Source: Streptomyces sp. NBRC 110611 (GTDB taxonomy: Bacteria > Actinomycetota > Actinomycetes > Streptomycetales > Streptomycetaceae). Taken from it: a stretch of DNA of 39,927 nt. The position numbers and the translations under genes were made by a program. Below are positions 38,393 through 39,927 of the stretch, in pieces. The stretch covers positions 221,325-261,251 of the forward strand of contig NZ_BBUY01000001.1 of NCBI RefSeq assembly GCF_001590865.1. Direction: 5' to 3'. The first letter of the stretch is position 1, and the number at the start of each line of letters is the position of its first letter. Under the pieces are notes generated by a model. It saw only the letters and a list, made by a program, of their open reading frames with translations, had not been told where the DNA came from and did not search any database.

Positions 38393-38728
38393 GGTGGCCG
38401 TCACTTCCTTCCCTTGCGGGCCGTGGGCCCGGCGGTGGTCCGTCACGAGTGAGCGGACCGCCGCCGGACCTCCCGGCGGGGCGGCCGACGGACGCCGGTG
38501 CGGAGTCCGGCGACGGCGGTGAGCCGGCCGCCTGGAGGAGGACGCTAGACCTGGCTGCAGCGGGAATGAGCCGCCTTGCCCGGGATTGTTCGGTTTCGAC
38601 CGACGTCGATAAGCGGCTGACCGCGGCGCCATGGCCGTACGGCCGGGACCGGTCTGCCGTGACCGAAGCGACGATTGTGCACGCCCTGCCGGAAGTGTCG
38701 TGCTATGCGGCGGATACCATCCAGCACC
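38393..38728. other. 336-bp divergent intergenic region
   Basis: Between the leftward NlpC gene and a rightward small membrane protein. I looked for a ydaO (c-di-AMP) riboswitch, which often precedes such hydrolases, and found no match. TAGCGT on the minus strand near 38545 and TACCAT at 38716-38721 are possible -10 boxes; the second is 8 nt before the ATG of the rightward gene and would give a leaderless mRNA. Confidence 0.4.
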
Positions 38729-39082
38729 ATGGACGTAGTGATCAATGTCTTCGTCGCCCTGCACATCATCGGTATCGCCTCCCTGCTGGGCGGCTTCCTG
38801 ACCCAGATGAAGGCGATGGGCGCGGGCACCGCGCGCTTTGTCCCGGCCATGCTGCACGGCGCGCTGACGATGCTGGTGACCGGCATCGCGCTGGTCGGCC
38901 TCCACCAGGCCCAGGACCACACCGTCAACAACGTCAAGATCGGCGTGAAGATGGCCATCCTGGTGGTGATCCTGGCGCTGGTCTACGTCAAGCGGGACGA
39001 GGAGAAGGTCGCCAAGCCGCTCTTCGGCGCGGTGGGGGCGCTCACGGTCGCCAACATCTTCATCGCGCTGCTCTGGACCTGA
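38729..39082 (+). CDS. Small four-helix integral membrane protein
   Basis: A 117-residue protein with about four hydrophobic helices (VVINVFVALHIIGIASLLGGFLT, FVPAMLHGALTMLVTGIALVG, GVKMAILVVILALVYVK, LFGAVGALTVANIFIALLW) and few loops. It is not recognised as a characterised family; similar short integral membrane proteins are widespread in Streptomyces. The ATG at 38729 begins the first helix and no ribosome site is visible; TACCAT just upstream suggests leaderless initiation. It lies between two leftward NlpC/P60 genes and is divergent from the first. Confidence 0.75.
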   Translation: MDVVINVFVALHIIGIASLLGGFLTQMKAMGAGTARFVPAMLHGALTMLVTGIALVGLHQAQDHTVNNVKIGVKMAILVVILALVYVKRDEEKVAKPLFGAVGALTVANIFIALLWT

Positions 39083-39175
39083 TGGAAGCGTCTTGCGGCG
39101 GATGTCTTCGAGCCTGATGCATCCGGCCCTGAAGTTTCTGGACCTGATGTCTCCGGCCCTGTCTTCGTTCGTGGC

Positions 39176-39927
39176 TCAGGCCGGGCGGACGTTCCCGTAG
39201 ACCGGCATGTAGTAGATCGACTCCTCCCGGACACTGGCGCCGGGCTTCGGCGCGTGGATCATCTTCCCGCCGCCTATGTATATGCCGACATGGCTGATGT
39301 CGTTGTAGAAGAAGACCAGGTCACCGGGCTGGAGGTCCTTGGTCGCCACCCGCTCGCCGACCTTGACCTGGTCCCAGGTCGTCCGCGGCAGCTCGACCCC
39401 GGCCGCCTTCCACGCCGCCTGGGTCAGGCCCGAGCAGTCGTAGGAACTGGGGCCGGTCGCGCCCCAGACGTACGGTTTGCCTATCTGGGAGCGGGCGAAC
39501 GCAAGGGCTTTTCCGGCCTTGGTGGAGTACGCGCCCCCGGTGGAGCCGCCACCGCCGGTGCCACCACCGGTGCCGCCACCGGGCCGGCCGCCGTCCGTAC
39601 CGCCGCCGGAGTGGTCACCGGACTGGTCACCGGAGTGGCCGTCGCCCGTCCTGCCGCCGCCCTGCTGCCGCTCGCGCTCCCGCTCCCGCTCCTGCCGGCG
39701 TTCGCGCTCCTGTTGCCGGCGCGTCTCCTCCTCGGCCTTGCGCCGGGCCTCCGCCTCCTTCCGGCGCTCCAGCTCCGCCAGCCGGGCCTTCTCCTGGGCG
39801 GTCAGCCGGGACAGCAGCTGCCGCGCCTCGGCCAGCTTCTGCTGGACGGACCGCTTGGACGCCTTGAGTGACTCCTGCGACGCCCGCAGCTGCTCCAGGC
39901 TGCGGGTCGCCTCGGCCCGCTGGCGGG
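39176..39927 (-). CDS. NlpC/P60 peptidoglycan endopeptidase (5' end outside the window)
   Basis: The C-terminal 250 residues of a second secreted cell-wall hydrolase, cut by the right window edge. The visible N-terminal part is coiled coil (for example SVQQKLAEARQLLSRLTAQE) and then a Glu/Arg-alternating stretch (ERERERERE) and a Gly/Ser/Thr-rich linker. The NlpC/P60 domain carries the catalytic Cys in YDCSGLTQAAWKAAG and the two His in SHVGIYIG and MIHAPKPG. The protein ends in a YYMPVYGNVRPA tail. Paralogous to the gene at 37253. The signal peptide and start cannot be seen. Confidence 0.9.
   Translation of the reverse strand, partial: RQRAEATRSLEQLRASQESLKASKRSVQQKLAEARQLLSRLTAQEKARLAELERRKEAEARRKAEEETRRQQERERRQERERERERQQGGGRTGDGHSGDQSGDHSGGGTDGGRPGGGTGGGTGGGGSTGGAYSTKAGKALAFARSQIGKPYVWGATGPSSYDCSGLTQAAWKAAGVELPRTTWDQVKVGERVATKDLQPGDLVFFYNDISHVGIYIGGGKMIHAPKPGASVREESIYYMPVYGNVRPA

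Noticed and set aside
38393..38728. ydaO (c-di-AMP) riboswitch upstream of the NlpC gene
   Set aside because: I could not find the conserved core motifs of that riboswitch on the minus strand, although such hydrolases are often controlled by one.

Overview
The window is high-GC chromosomal DNA from an actinomycete, almost certainly a Streptomyces. The reasons are strong G/C bias at third codon positions, frequent GTG starts, many probable leaderless transcripts, and a typical Streptomyces gene set: ECF sigma/anti-sigma pair, SpoIIAA-like STAS protein, several NarL-type two-component systems, PknB-type kinase, PspC proteins and NlpC/P60 hydrolases. I found no tRNA, rRNA, CRISPR array, transposase, integrase or biosynthetic gene cluster. 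About 34 protein genes are supported, and both window ends cut into neighbouring functional units.

Layout. 0-2.5 kb: a leftward two-gene ABC exporter. 2.6-5.2 kb: a stand-alone Prim-Pol-like protein divergent from a helix-turn-helix/TPR regulator. 5.5-8.6 kb: a collagen-like, proline-rich membrane protein convergent with a branched-chain-amino-acid-type binding lipoprotein. 8.7-10.2 kb: a small conserved protein and purU. 10.4-13.4 kb: an ECF sigma factor, its zinc anti-sigma factor fused to a mycothiol-isomerase-like domain, and a divergent anti-sigma antagonist. 13.5-16.8 kb: a two-component system and a polytopic membrane protein, separated by a cluster of hairpins. 17.2-20.8 kb: succinate-semialdehyde-type dehydrogenase and a cholesterol-oxidase-like flavoprotein in one operon. 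20.8-23.8 kb: a gene-free repeat region, an AroQ-delta chorismate mutase and the divergent guaA. 23.9-29.4 kb: Uma2 nuclease-like protein, class II aldolase, DUF4239 and proline-rich membrane proteins, a membrane protein with an IPT-like tail, and a DoxX protein. 29.5-35.6 kb: a probable envelope-stress group with a PspC protein, Ser/Thr kinase, PspC-headed sensor kinase and response regulator. 35.9-39.9 kb: an antigen-85-like esterase and two NlpC/P60 endopeptidases, the second cut by the window end.

Most notable observations. (1) Upstream of chorismate mutase lies an apparently undescribed attenuator: a probably leaderless 23-residue leader peptide (22133 to 22062, minus strand) with Phe/Tyr codons F7, F9 and Y11, including the rare TTT and TAT, followed by a long perfect hairpin. 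This fits Phe/Tyr-sensing ribosome-mediated control of the first committed step of Phe/Tyr synthesis. (2) A 91-bp structured element occurs twice in opposite orientation (10234-10324 and 37160-37070), each time between convergent genes, at about 78% ungapped identity by eye. (3) Four T-x-x-[I/L] motifs in the collagen-like membrane protein resemble phosphothreonine docking sites. (4) An operator-like array sits in a gene-free stretch at 21036-21112.
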